A stretch of 16,743 bases of DNA from an uncultured Muribaculaceae bacterium (lineage in GTDB: Bacteria > Bacteroidota > Bacteroidia > Bacteroidales > Muribaculaceae), in the NCBI GenBank assembly GCA_910587235.1, contig CAJUKD010000043.1, forward strand, positions 1-16,743, given 5' to 3'. Made by a program: the position numbers and the translations under genes. Shown piece after piece: positions 5,642 to 13,931 of this stretch. The first letter of the stretch is position 1. The number at the start of each line of letters is the position of its first letter. The notes beneath the pieces are model-generated. The model was not told where the DNA came from. It made no database searches and worked only from the letters and a program-made list of their open reading frames with translations.

Positions 5642-8494
5642 TCAGAGTGCGAATTTCCTGCTTATTGAGGAGGACGGACTGCTGACATGGATTATGTAAA
5701 GGCCACGGGCAGCGTTGAGGCGTACGTCATGTCCGTACCCTTTGGTGACGAGGCGCCCAGAGGTGTCGTAGAGCTGTACATTCACCTCTTCTTTGTCTGA
5801 AATGACCCGTATTGCACCACATTCGCTTGTGATTGATATCGTATCCTGTATGTAGGTTTCATCAATACCTGCATTGGCTCTATCGATAATTTCCCATTGG
5901 GCGAAATTTTCGGTATTGGCCTTGTTGCAATAAAGTGTTGCACCGTCGGTGTCGGCGTCGCTGCCGATGTATCCGCGTGTATGCAGATTATAAAAAGACT
6001 TGCCGCCTGCAGGTGAAAACGCTACGGTCCAAAGGCTCTGACGGATTGCAGGGTCTTCGTTCCATGCCATGACCCAATTGTTGCCGGATTCTGTGCTTCG
6101 TCCCATGTATAGTCCGGCAGCGAGGTTTAGCAATGCGTATGCACCATCGTTTGTTTGGTCGGCGATAAATCGGAAGCAAGTTGCGTCGCTTGCTTTGCTG
6201 TTGAGCAACGGGCTTGAAGATTCACTTGAAAAAGAGGCATATAGCCCTGATGCTTTGTGTCGCAGGAGATAATTTCGTTCAGGATCGGGGAGCACTATAC
6301 CCTCAGCCTGAAATACGGCCCAGGCGTTTTCAAGGTCGGCACGTTGGCTGTCGTAATTGTCTTTTGCCACGACGGCGTTTTCCAAGGCCATTTTCATAGC
6401 CTCGTAGGCTGTCGTGGCGTAGTCAAAAGGGGCTTCGCCGGTCTGGAAAGGGAGTATTGAGCCGAATGAGGTATCTATTGCGGCGAGGCTTTCTATGAAT
6501 CTGTCCTCATCGGTAGGGACAACTACGGCGTCGAAATCTATAAAATTCCACTGGTTCAGAGGCTCTATGTTGTTTGTCTTGTCGCAATACACAGAAGCTC
6601 CCTGACTTACGCCGTCGCTCCCGAGAAGCTTGCCGCTTGCACTGTTGCGTATGAGGTATCCGTAGGCCGCTTCCTCGACAGTGAATATGGCTTCGGCTGA
6701 TTTGGGGTCGATGTCTGTTCCGCATATAGTCATCCAGCCGCTTTCCGGATCCTTCGCCAAATAGCGTCCTTCGGCATCGACGATGTTATAAGTTGTGGCA
6801 CCTGCCGATGTCGGGATGAATGTGTGTTTCTGCGATGGAGATTTTGTCCTGTCGGTTATTGTGGCACCTTTACCGTCGGCCATAGTCAGCAGACGGGCTG
6901 AAGAGTAATGCTCTACGGCACACGGACGTCCGGCCACAAATTCGCTGCGCGATAACTGTGGCTTATAGTCCTGGCGTGCTATGGCTTCGGCCACAGCTAT
7001 ACGGTAGGCGCTTGAGTACATGTCGGCTTCTATGTAATCCGGATGGCGTCTGGAGTCATAATATACGCCGAAAGCCTGCGACGCACCTTCGCGAGGGGCG
7101 GCGACACCTACGGCCGAACCGTCGTAGCGTCGGTTGTCGGCTACGCTCAGGCATAGCCCTGCGGCACGGTTTATCACACGATAATAGCCGTCGGGCAGAA
7201 GCACGAATTCCCATGCGCTGTTGTCGGACGTGCCGTCGGGGTCCTCGATAAGGGAGTTGCCGCGGACAGCGAGATAACGGCCGCTGTCGGCTGCACGCAG
7301 GCGCCAGATATATGGATTGTCTGTAGCCTCAAAGATGAAGCGGCTGTTGATACGTTCATCGTCGTCTTTGATGCAGAAACCCGACACCATGCCTGTGCGC
7401 GAAAGCAGGCGGTCGGAGTTGCGTTCGAGAAGCAGGAATTCGCCTCCTGCGTTAATGCTTGCGGCACGTTTGTAGCGGTACATGTCGCGCATGACCTCGT
7501 CGAGATTCCAGCCTTCGGAGAGGTTGCGCACAGTCGGGTAGCCGGAGCGTATGCTCATAGGCAGCCATACGTAAGTTGAACCTCCGACATTGTTCGGATT
7601 CCAGCGGTCGCCGTAGAATATGAAGCATTTGGGATCATATCCGAGGCTTTCGACAGAGAAAACGAATGCACCTTGCGAGCGGTAGGAACGGTTCTCGTCA
7701 GGATCGACGCAGAAGTTCAGGCCTTCCGCCCAGTCGCCGAGCATATCGCCGACAGCTGTGGCCGAATGGCCGGGAGCGGGATCCCATCCTTTGCATTCGG
7801 AGAATGTGGCGAAATAAGTGTCGCCGTATTTGCATACGGTGGTGGCTTCAAGGCGCCGTCCTTTCATGATAAGTTTTTCATCAGACGAACAGCCGAGGAA
7901 GTCGTCGGAAAGCCGTACGACGTTGATGTCGGTGTTCATGTTTGTCGAGCAGAAGTGGTAGGCATTTCCGTCCGTGTCGAGGAATAGAGTCTGGTCGCGT
8001 GAGTCGTGACCGTTTGGACGCATGGTGCTTACGAAGCGATACGGACCGGTGATGTCGTCTGCTTCGAGTATGGCTACGCGCGCTTGTCCGTAGTCCTTGC
8101 CGTTTTCCCAGTGTGCCCACATCACCCATTTTCCCGTGCGTGCGTTGTGGATCACTTTCGGTCGCTCGAGCAGGCGGCCTTCTGATATGTCCTGCATGTT
8201 TTCATCGTCGCGTTCGCCACTATGTGTTGCGGCGAATCCGAGGTTCTCCCAATTATAGAGATCCGAACTGCGGTATACGCTGATACCGTCGGAATGTCCG
8301 CCCGTACGGCTTTCTCCGAACCAGTAGAAAGCGCCGTTGTGAGGCACTACGCAACCGCCGTGGCAGTTGATGTGTGTGCCGTCGGTGTCGGGCCAGTTTG
8401 TGCCGATAGGAAATTTCTCGATGCCTGCCGCCCGGGCGCCTGTGGCAGCGGATGCCGCAGCGAGGAGCAGACAGATGCCTGTCAGTCGTTTCAT
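5642..8494 (-). CDS. Secreted modular GH43 glycoside hydrolase (exo-beta-1,3-galactanase-like) with beta-trefoil modules and T9SS-like tail
   Basis: A 950-residue exported enzyme with a Sec signal at 1-23. Residues about 28-340 form a GH43 five-bladed propeller of the galactanase-like group: INCHGGCVV, FYWFGES, GRLLERPKV (E110), DSRDQTLFL (D167), and LEATTVCKYG followed by SECKGW (probable general acid E216). Q274 (RSQGAF) sits where galactanases of this group carry a glutamine proposed to act in place of the usual Asp base. Three ricin-like beta-trefoil modules follow, at about 345-475, 530-655 and 735-870. A helical FIVAR-like spacer at about 660-735 precedes the third. A C-terminal beta-sandwich tail (about 885-950: VQLYDTSGRLV, GLYIIHV) resembles type A T9SS sorting domains. 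It probably trims beta-1,3-galactan or arabinogalactan chains at the cell surface or outside. No SusCD genes are adjacent. Family is fairly certain, substrate is not. Its promoter is not clear; AT-rich sequence lies at 8495-8540. Confidence 0.85.
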   Translation of the reverse strand: MKRLTGICLLLAAASAATGARAAGIEKFPIGTNWPDTDGTHINCHGGCVVPHNGAFYWFGESRTGGHSDGISVYRSSDLYNWENLGFAATHSGERDDENMQDISEGRLLERPKVIHNARTGKWVMWAHWENGKDYGQARVAILEADDITGPYRFVSTMRPNGHDSRDQTLFLDTDGNAYHFCSTNMNTDINVVRLSDDFLGCSSDEKLIMKGRRLEATTVCKYGDTYFATFSECKGWDPAPGHSATAVGDMLGDWAEGLNFCVDPDENRSYRSQGAFVFSVESLGYDPKCFIFYGDRWNPNNVGGSTYVWLPMSIRSGYPTVRNLSEGWNLDEVMRDMYRYKRAASINAGGEFLLLERNSDRLLSRTGMVSGFCIKDDDERINSRFIFEATDNPYIWRLRAADSGRYLAVRGNSLIEDPDGTSDNSAWEFVLLPDGYYRVINRAAGLCLSVADNRRYDGSAVGVAAPREGASQAFGVYYDSRRHPDYIEADMYSSAYRIAVAEAIARQDYKPQLSRSEFVAGRPCAVEHYSSARLLTMADGKGATITDRTKSPSQKHTFIPTSAGATTYNIVDAEGRYLAKDPESGWMTICGTDIDPKSAEAIFTVEEAAYGYLIRNSASGKLLGSDGVSQGASVYCDKTNNIEPLNQWNFIDFDAVVVPTDEDRFIESLAAIDTSFGSILPFQTGEAPFDYATTAYEAMKMALENAVVAKDNYDSQRADLENAWAVFQAEGIVLPDPERNYLLRHKASGLYASFSSESSSPLLNSKASDATCFRFIADQTNDGAYALLNLAAGLYMGRSTESGNNWVMAWNEDPAIRQSLWTVAFSPAGGKSFYNLHTRGYIGSDADTDGATLYCNKANTENFAQWEIIDRANAGIDETYIQDTISITSECGAIRVISDKEEVNVQLYDTSGRLVTKGYGHDVRLNAARGLYIIHVSSPSSSISRKFAL

Positions 8495-8535
8495 TGCTTG
8501 TAGGTATAAGGTTAAATTAATATTGAGTGTGTTTG

Positions 8536-8574
8536 GAAAGAAAAACGAGAGCCTGCCGTAGGATCCGGCAGACT
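8536..8574 (-). terminator. Intrinsic terminator of the pyrG-yidC operon
   Basis: AGAGCCTGCCG (8548-8558) pairs with CGGCAGACTCT, with one C-A mismatch. Read on the - strand, the stem is followed by CGTTTTTCTTT. It lies about 75 bases beyond the yidC stop and before the GH43 start, so it insulates the two units. A second, smaller hairpin at 8599-8615 (TACGGGT/ACCCGTA) lies between the yidC stop and this terminator and lacks a U-tract. Confidence 0.8.
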
Positions 8575-8648
8575 CTTCAAAGTTAAGGATATTTTTCGTA
8601 CGGGTACAACCCGTAATCAGTCAAAAACAGGGTGAAATCGATGTCAGA

Positions 8649-10736
8649 TCAGTTCTTTCGGCCTTTCTTGCCTGCGGCTTGTTGCTGTGCGCGTAATGCT
8701 GCCTGCTGCTGGCGCTGAGCCTCTTCGAGGCGTGCCATGAAGCCGCTTTTCTTGCGAGGCTTGCGGGCATTTTCCAATAGTTGGGCGCGTACTTTGTCCT
8801 CGTCAATGACACGGCGGAAAATCCATGTCTGGAAGATGGTTATAAGCAGCGACAGCAAGTAGTAGTAGCTGAGGCCTGAGGCATAGTCGTTGAATATGAA
8901 GAGGAACATGACAGGCATCATGTAGGTCATCAGTTTCATACCGGGCATTGATGCGCCTCCGGGCTGCGACTGCATGTTGATTTTGGTGTAGACTATATTG
9001 ACTATGGTCATCAGCAGGCAGAACAGGCTTACGTGGCTGCCGTAGAAGGGTATATTGAACGGCAGTGTGAGGATGGAGTCGGGAGCGGAGAGGTCGTGCG
9101 CCCAGAGGAATCCGTGTCCGCGCAGTTCTATGGCCGAGGGGAAGAACGAGAACATGGCGATCAGCACCGGCATCTGCAGGAGCATGGGCAGGCAGCCCGA
9201 GAAAGGACTGGCCCCGGCTCGGCTGTAGAGCGACATTGTTTCCTGCTGACGTTTCATGGCGTTTTCATCGCCGGGATATTTCTCGTTGATTTCCTTGATT
9301 TCGGGAGCGAGCACGCGCATTCTTGCCTGCGATTTATAGCTCTTGAACGTGAAGGGGAAGATGATTATCTTGATGAAGATTGTCAGGAGCAGTATGATAA
9401 GTCCGTAGTTGGTCAGGAAAGAGCCGAGGAATGTGAATACGGGTATGATTATAATCGTGTTGATCCATCGGAACAATCCCCATCCCAGAGGTATAAGCCT
9501 GGTCAGTGACAGATCTTCGCCGGCGTCAAGACGCTCGTCGAGTCCGGAGAGGATCGGGTAATCGTTCGGCCCGAGATAAAAATGGAATGATGCGGCAGTA
9601 CCTTCGGATGCGGCAGAATAGGGGAGCGTGGCAGTCATTGCCATGTCCTTGAGATAGTCGTCGGTCTTCAGGTCGACTGAAGCGAGTTCTGCGGTGGAAA
9701 AGTGCTTGTCGGCAACGATCACGCTTGAGAAGAACTGGTTCTTGAACGCTACCCATTTGATATTGCCCTGCAGGCTTTTTGAGTCGTCGCCGTTGGCATT
9801 CAGATCGTCGGGGCTGTCGCCTACGTATTTGTAATATATGGCGCTGTTGCGTTCTTCAAAAGTGCGTCCGATCTCGTTGCGGCCCATGCGTTGGTGCCAG
9901 TTGAAGTCTATCGATGCAGTGTTGGCCGGAAGAATGGCGCTCATTCCGTTCTGTACGATTTCCATACGGACATCGTAGCCGTCGGGGGCGAGCGTATAAC
10001 GTATTCCCCACATCACGCCGGGGGCCGGTTCGAGCGACATAAGCACGGCAGAGTCGCCCTCGGCCGTGGCGCGGAAATAGAAATCGCGGGTGTCGATGCG
10101 CTGGTCGGCTGTGGCGAAGCGGAATGAGTAGCCGTCGTTCGCTCCTTTGAAAAGCTTTACGGTCTGTACTGTATCGCCAATTTCCGAGTTGTATTTTTTC
10201 AGTTCGGCCTGGCTTATTATGCCGCCTCGGGTGTCGAGTGTGAGGCGGATCAGTTCGTTTTCAAGTGTAACCTGTTCTTCGCTGCCTGAAAGATGACGTG
10301 CGAAGCCCTCATAGCGCAAAGCGTTGTCGATCAGCGTGCGCACGGCGTCGGCCGCTTTGGCGGTCTGGGCCATTGTGAGAGTCGAACGGTTGGCCAGCAA
10401 AGAGCGTATGTCGGTTGTTGTGTTTCCTACGGTTGCCGTGCCGGAGAGGCTGAGGCTGTCGGCGCGCAGGTCGAAATCGGCGTTTCGAAGGATGTATGCG
10501 CCGTCATCGGTACGGGTGCCTATCTGGCGGACTGTGGCGGCAAGAGCCGCGCTGTCGTCGGCTGTGAAAGTAATGCGGCGCTCAGCTGCCGCAGCGGTCG
10601 ATTTCTGCTCTGATGCGAGCTGTTCGCGTCGCTCCTGCTCGGCGGCAAGCTGTTCGGCCGATGGCTTCTGTAGCCACATGAAGCCGAACATTACGGCGGC
10701 CATGAGCACGAGGGCTGTAACTGTATTCTTATCCAT
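8649..10736 (-). CDS. yidC: Membrane protein insertase YidC (Oxa1 family)
   Basis: A 695-residue inner-membrane insertase that folds and inserts membrane proteins, alone or with SecYEG. One N-terminal membrane segment (about 7-22, TALVLMAAVMFGFMWLQ) is followed by a long periplasmic beta-domain (about 55-405). The conserved Oxa1 core then has membrane segments at about 425-445, 447-465, 510-535, 562-585 and 600-640. The first hydrophilic core loop is FKSYKSQARMRVLAPEIKEI, carrying the conserved Arg/Lys positions for the membrane groove. The tail (about 655-695) is rich in Arg, Lys and Gln, as in other Bacteroidota YidC proteins that can help tether ribosomes. Length is normal for the phylum. 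It starts 48 bases after pyrG, with no promoter seen between, so the two are probably co-transcribed. Confidence 0.96.
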   Translation of the reverse strand: MDKNTVTALVLMAAVMFGFMWLQKPSAEQLAAEQERREQLASEQKSTAAAAERRITFTADDSAALAATVRQIGTRTDDGAYILRNADFDLRADSLSLSGTATVGNTTTDIRSLLANRSTLTMAQTAKAADAVRTLIDNALRYEGFARHLSGSEEQVTLENELIRLTLDTRGGIISQAELKKYNSEIGDTVQTVKLFKGANDGYSFRFATADQRIDTRDFYFRATAEGDSAVLMSLEPAPGVMWGIRYTLAPDGYDVRMEIVQNGMSAILPANTASIDFNWHQRMGRNEIGRTFEERNSAIYYKYVGDSPDDLNANGDDSKSLQGNIKWVAFKNQFFSSVIVADKHFSTAELASVDLKTDDYLKDMAMTATLPYSAASEGTAASFHFYLGPNDYPILSGLDERLDAGEDLSLTRLIPLGWGLFRWINTIIIIPVFTFLGSFLTNYGLIILLLTIFIKIIIFPFTFKSYKSQARMRVLAPEIKEINEKYPGDENAMKRQQETMSLYSRAGASPFSGCLPMLLQMPVLIAMFSFFPSAIELRGHGFLWAHDLSAPDSILTLPFNIPFYGSHVSLFCLLMTIVNIVYTKINMQSQPGGASMPGMKLMTYMMPVMFLFIFNDYASGLSYYYLLSLLITIFQTWIFRRVIDEDKVRAQLLENARKPRKKSGFMARLEEAQRQQQAALRAQQQAAGKKGRKN

Positions 10737-10784
10737 TAAATTATGATTGCGGACAATGTTTTGTCTGGAATTTGTTAATGTCGC

Positions 10785-12401
10785 TTATTTCTTTTTTTCG
10801 TTGTGGTATTCTACGGCTGCGTTGATGAAAGATGCGAAAAGAGGGCTTGGCGACAGTACCGTGCTCGAATATTCGGGGTGATACTGTGTGCCGACGTACC
10901 AGCGCTTGTCCGGGATTTCCACCACTTCCACCAGCTTTGTAGCGGGATTCTCGCCCACGCATGCCATTCCTGCTTCTTCGAAGCGTGTACGGTACTCTTC
11001 GTTGAATTCGAAGCGATGGCGGTGGCGTTCGCTGATTTCAGTTGTTCCGTAAGCTTTTGCGGCCAGAGATTCGGGACGCAGGACGCAGTCGAACGCACCG
11101 AGGCGCATGGTGCCGCCGAGATTGGATATGCTCTTCTGTTCTTCCATCAGGTCGATGACATTGTCGGCGGTATGGGGACTCATTTCCGTGGAGTTGGCTT
11201 CCGTAAGGCCGAGGACGTTGCGTGCGAATTCGATTACCATGCACTGCATTCCGAGGCAGATGCCGAATGTCGGCACATCGTTCTCGCGGCACCAGCGCAA
11301 GGCGGCGAATTTACCGTCGATTCCGCGTTGTCCGAATCCGGGAGCCACGACCACGCCGTCGAATCCCGCAAGGAGTTCGCCGGCATTTTCGTTATTGATT
11401 TTCTCTGAATGTATCGACACCAGATTAAGCTTGCGTCCTGCGTAGGTGGAAGCATGGAACAAAGCCTCGTTGATGGATTTGTAGGCATCCTGCAGTTCTA
11501 CATATTTTCCGACAAGACCGATGTTGACTGTTTCGGTGGCATTGTCCATCTTGTGGATGAATTCAAGCCATGCGCCCATGTCTGGTTCACCTTCGGGGGT
11601 GATGCCTGTCTTTCGCAGCACTATTTCGTCGAGGTGCTGCTCGTGCATCTTCAGGGGCACTTTGTAAATTGAGTTGACGTCGATGGACTGGATAACCGAG
11701 TCGGGAGCGACGTTGCAGAAAAGCGCTATTTTGCGGCGCATGTCGGTGGGAATGTCCTTTTCCGTGCGGAGCACCAGCACATCTGGCTGTATGCCGACTT
11801 CCTGCAGGCTCTTGACTGAGTGCTGGGTGGGTTTTGTCTTGAGTTCCTTTGCCGCTGCTATGTAAGGCACGTATGTCAGGTGTATGCAGAGGCTGTTCTG
11901 TCCGAGTTCCCATCTGAGCTGGCGGACACTTTCAAGGAATGGCAGGGACTCGATGTCGCCTACTGTTCCGCCGATCTCGGTGATTATGAAATCGAAGTTG
12001 CCGGTGTTTCCGAGCATCTTCACGTTGCGTTTGATCTCGTCGGTGATGTGGGGAACGATCTGCACGGTCTTGCCGAGATAGTCGCCGCGGCGTTCCTTGT
12101 CGATCACGCTCTGGTAGATACGGCCTGTGGTGACATTGTTCGCACGGGTGGTGCGCACGTTGGTGAAGCGTTCGTAGTGCCCCAGGTCGAGGTCGGCTTC
12201 ATGACCGTCGACGGTCACATAGCATTCGCCGTGTTCGTACGGGTTCAGTGTCCCCGGGTCGATGTTGATGTACGGGTCGAATTTCTGGATGGTTACTCTG
12301 TAGCCTCGGGCTTTTAGCAGGCAGGCGAGCGACGACGATATGATGCCTTTTCCAAGCGAAGACACAACGCCGCCGGTGACGAAGATGTATTTTGTTTCCA
12401 C
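10785..12401 (-). CDS. pyrG: CTP synthase
   Basis: A 538-residue enzyme that aminates UTP to CTP using ATP and glutamine-derived ammonia, the last step of pyrimidine nucleotide synthesis. The N-terminal synthetase domain (about 1-265) has the P-loop VVSSLGKG, QKFDPYINIDPGTLNPYEHGE, and ITEIGGTVGDIES. The C-terminal class I glutamine amidotransferase domain (about 300-535) has nucleophile C382 (GICLGMQC) with H508 and E510 (QYHPEYSS). No ATG is in frame near the start; the GTG at 12401 gives the standard (M)ETKYIFVTGGV N-terminus. It is the first gene of a pyrG-yidC operon, with a clear promoter 40 bases upstream. Confidence 0.97.
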   Translation of the reverse strand: METKYIFVTGGVVSSLGKGIISSSLACLLKARGYRVTIQKFDPYINIDPGTLNPYEHGECYVTVDGHEADLDLGHYERFTNVRTTRANNVTTGRIYQSVIDKERRGDYLGKTVQIVPHITDEIKRNVKMLGNTGNFDFIITEIGGTVGDIESLPFLESVRQLRWELGQNSLCIHLTYVPYIAAAKELKTKPTQHSVKSLQEVGIQPDVLVLRTEKDIPTDMRRKIALFCNVAPDSVIQSIDVNSIYKVPLKMHEQHLDEIVLRKTGITPEGEPDMGAWLEFIHKMDNATETVNIGLVGKYVELQDAYKSINEALFHASTYAGRKLNLVSIHSEKINNENAGELLAGFDGVVVAPGFGQRGIDGKFAALRWCRENDVPTFGICLGMQCMVIEFARNVLGLTEANSTEMSPHTADNVIDLMEEQKSISNLGGTMRLGAFDCVLRPESLAAKAYGTTEISERHRHRFEFNEEYRTRFEEAGMACVGENPATKLVEVVEIPDKRWYVGTQYHPEYSSTVLSPSPLFASFINAAVEYHNEKKK

Positions 12402-12441
12402 GCTGATGGTGATGTTTGGTTTCTTTTATCCTATTTGGGTA

Positions 12442-12473
12442 CAAAAGTACGAAAATTCGTGTGAAAGTCCAAA
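12442..12473 (-). promoter_or_regulatory. Bacteroidota-type promoter of pyrG-yidC
   Basis: On the - strand, TTTG (12470-12473) is followed after 20 bases by TACTTTTG (12442-12449), an exact match to TTTG-N19-21-TAnnTTTG. Transcription would start near 12437, giving a leader of roughly 35 bases before the GTG at 12401. Confidence 0.75.
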
Positions 12474-12477
12474 CACA

Positions 12478-12525
12478 GGCCGAGGCGCCGAACGGCTTGT
12501 CGCCTCAAAATTCAACGCCTCGGCC
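12478..12525 (-). terminator. GC-rich hairpin after the efflux permease gene
   Basis: GGCCGAGGCG (12478-12487) pairs perfectly with CGCCTCGGCC (12516-12525). CGCCTC at 12501-12506 is an alternative partner for the same left arm. On the - strand the stem is followed only by TGTGTTTGG, so the U-tract is weak. It lies 64 bases after the permease stop and directly abuts the -33 box of the pyrG promoter, probably limiting read-through. Confidence 0.5.
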
Positions 12526-12589
12526 AGAATATCGGAATAATGAACCAATCCGCATTCGGCTGCCTATGCGGGACGGTCGCCTGACGGTG

Positions 12590-13840
12590 TCATTCGTCGG
12601 GAAGTTTCTCGGCATCGAAGCCGGCGGCACGCACGGCGTCGGCTATTGTGTCGGCGTCGGCGTTGCCGTCGACGCAGGCCATTCCTGTCGTGAGATCGAC
12701 GCTTACATTGTCGACGCCTTCGACCGAGGAGATCGCGCGCTCGACCGAGGCGCGGCAGTGCTGGCAATTCATACCTGTGATTCTGAGTTTCATGATGTTT
12801 TCGTTTGTCTGTTTGTCGATTTTGTGATTGTTTATGTATCCGCGCAGCAAAGCCCATGCGATAAGCAGGACGAGTATGGCCGAGCATATAGTGGAGAAAA
12901 TGGGAAATGATGCGTGGCATGCGTCGGCGATTCCTGTTGCCTGTAAGGTGAACCAGTGGGCAGGCATCAGATAGTCGATGGCCAGTCCGAATACCAGCGC
13001 TCCGGCTATAATGGAGCCTATGTAGACTGCGGCCGCCTTACGTCCCATCTCGCGGCTGACCAAGGCTGCCGATGCAAAGTTCGCTGCTGGTCCCGCCATT
13101 AGCAGAACGAATGCTGTGCCCGGCGAGAGTCCTTTGAGCATAAGCGACATTGCTATGGGAATGGAGCCGGTGGCGCATACGTACATAGGTACAGCTATGG
13201 CCAGTACGGCCGGCATAGCCAGAAAGGGGTGTTTCCCGAGGGCGGAAAGGGCGTCGGCCGGAATATAGACTGTGATAAGGGCGGCTATGACAAGTCCGGC
13301 TGTCAGCCAAGGTCCTATACCGGCCACAAGATCGATGTAGCCATAGCGCAGGGCATCGGAGAGCCTGCCCGCCGGGCTGCGGCGGGTTTTCTTCTCCTCC
13401 TCGGCGTATGCTGCGCATGTTGCGGCCGGAGAATCTTGGCCTTTTTCAGTGACACCTACGGCCAATCCGCCGAATAACGCTGTTGTCATGGCGGCTAAAG
13501 GGCGTATGACAGCAAAGGCGGGTCCAAGAAGCGATGCTGTGGCGGCGATGGAGTCGATGCCAGTCTGAGGCGTAGCTATAAGGAACGACGACGAAGCGGC
13601 GCGGCTGGCGCCTGCGCGCCGCATGGCTATGGCAGTAGGAAGCACTCCGCATGAGCATAGCGGCAGCGGTACGCCGGCAAGGGCGGCCTTGACGACTGCT
13701 TTCCATCCCGATCCGGAGAGATGCCGGGCAAATGTCCCGGCGGGTATGAACGCGTGCATCAGTCCGGCTATAAGGAAACCGAGCAGTACGTAGGGCGACA
13801 TTTCGTTCAGTATGTACAATAGCGATCTTAGAATTTCCAT
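12590..13840 (-). CDS. SO_0444-type Cu/Zn efflux permease with C-terminal HMA domain
   Basis: A 416-residue inner-membrane protein of the DUF318/ArsP-related permease family, annotated in relatives as Cu/Zn efflux transporters. The first membrane half (about 1-135) holds PLPLCSCGVLPTA (C62 and C64) in a re-entrant or membrane segment. After a charged loop (about 135-165), the second half (about 166-335) holds the matching MYVCATGSIPIA (C222). These cysteines could bind the transported ion. Residues 350-413 are a heavy-metal-associated domain, MKLRITGMNCQHCRASV, with the metal-binding pair C359 and C362, joined by a short polar linker. It follows the HMA-AraC regulator by 91 bases on the same strand. 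An arsenical or other thiophilic metal substrate is also possible. Copper or zinc is the family default. Confidence 0.85.
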   Translation of the reverse strand: MEILRSLLYILNEMSPYVLLGFLIAGLMHAFIPAGTFARHLSGSGWKAVVKAALAGVPLPLCSCGVLPTAIAMRRAGASRAASSSFLIATPQTGIDSIAATASLLGPAFAVIRPLAAMTTALFGGLAVGVTEKGQDSPAATCAAYAEEEKKTRRSPAGRLSDALRYGYIDLVAGIGPWLTAGLVIAALITVYIPADALSALGKHPFLAMPAVLAIAVPMYVCATGSIPIAMSLMLKGLSPGTAFVLLMAGPAANFASAALVSREMGRKAAAVYIGSIIAGALVFGLAIDYLMPAHWFTLQATGIADACHASFPIFSTICSAILVLLIAWALLRGYINNHKIDKQTNENIMKLRITGMNCQHCRASVERAISSVEGVDNVSVDLTTGMACVDGNADADTIADAVRAAGFDAEKLPDE

Positions 13841-13888
13841 GCCGCAAAATTAGCTTCGCCCGGGCCTACGCTTATTATATCATTGCCG

Positions 13889-13930
13889 AAAAAAATTGCA
13901 CAATTCGTGAACGGAGATTTTTTTGTGCGA
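13889..13930 (-). terminator. Weak terminator or attenuator between regulator and permease
   Basis: Read on the - strand immediately after the regulator stop, TCGCACAA (13923-13930) is complementary to TTGTGCAA (13896-13903) with one mismatch, around a loop of about 19 bases. It is followed by a run of seven T (complement of A at 13889-13895). The stem is short, so termination is probably partial. The same inverted repeat could instead be a regulator-binding site. Confidence 0.4.
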
Positions 13931-13931
13931 G

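Noticed and set aside
8599..8615. Hairpin TACGGGT/ACCCGTA after yidC as a terminator
   Set aside because: On the - strand it is followed by an A-rich stretch, not a T-run. The hairpin at 8548 is the better terminator.
13845..13852. TAATTTTG on the - strand as a -7 box for the permease
   Set aside because: It is only four bases from the ATG at 13840 and has no -33 partner. It would require a leaderless transcript.
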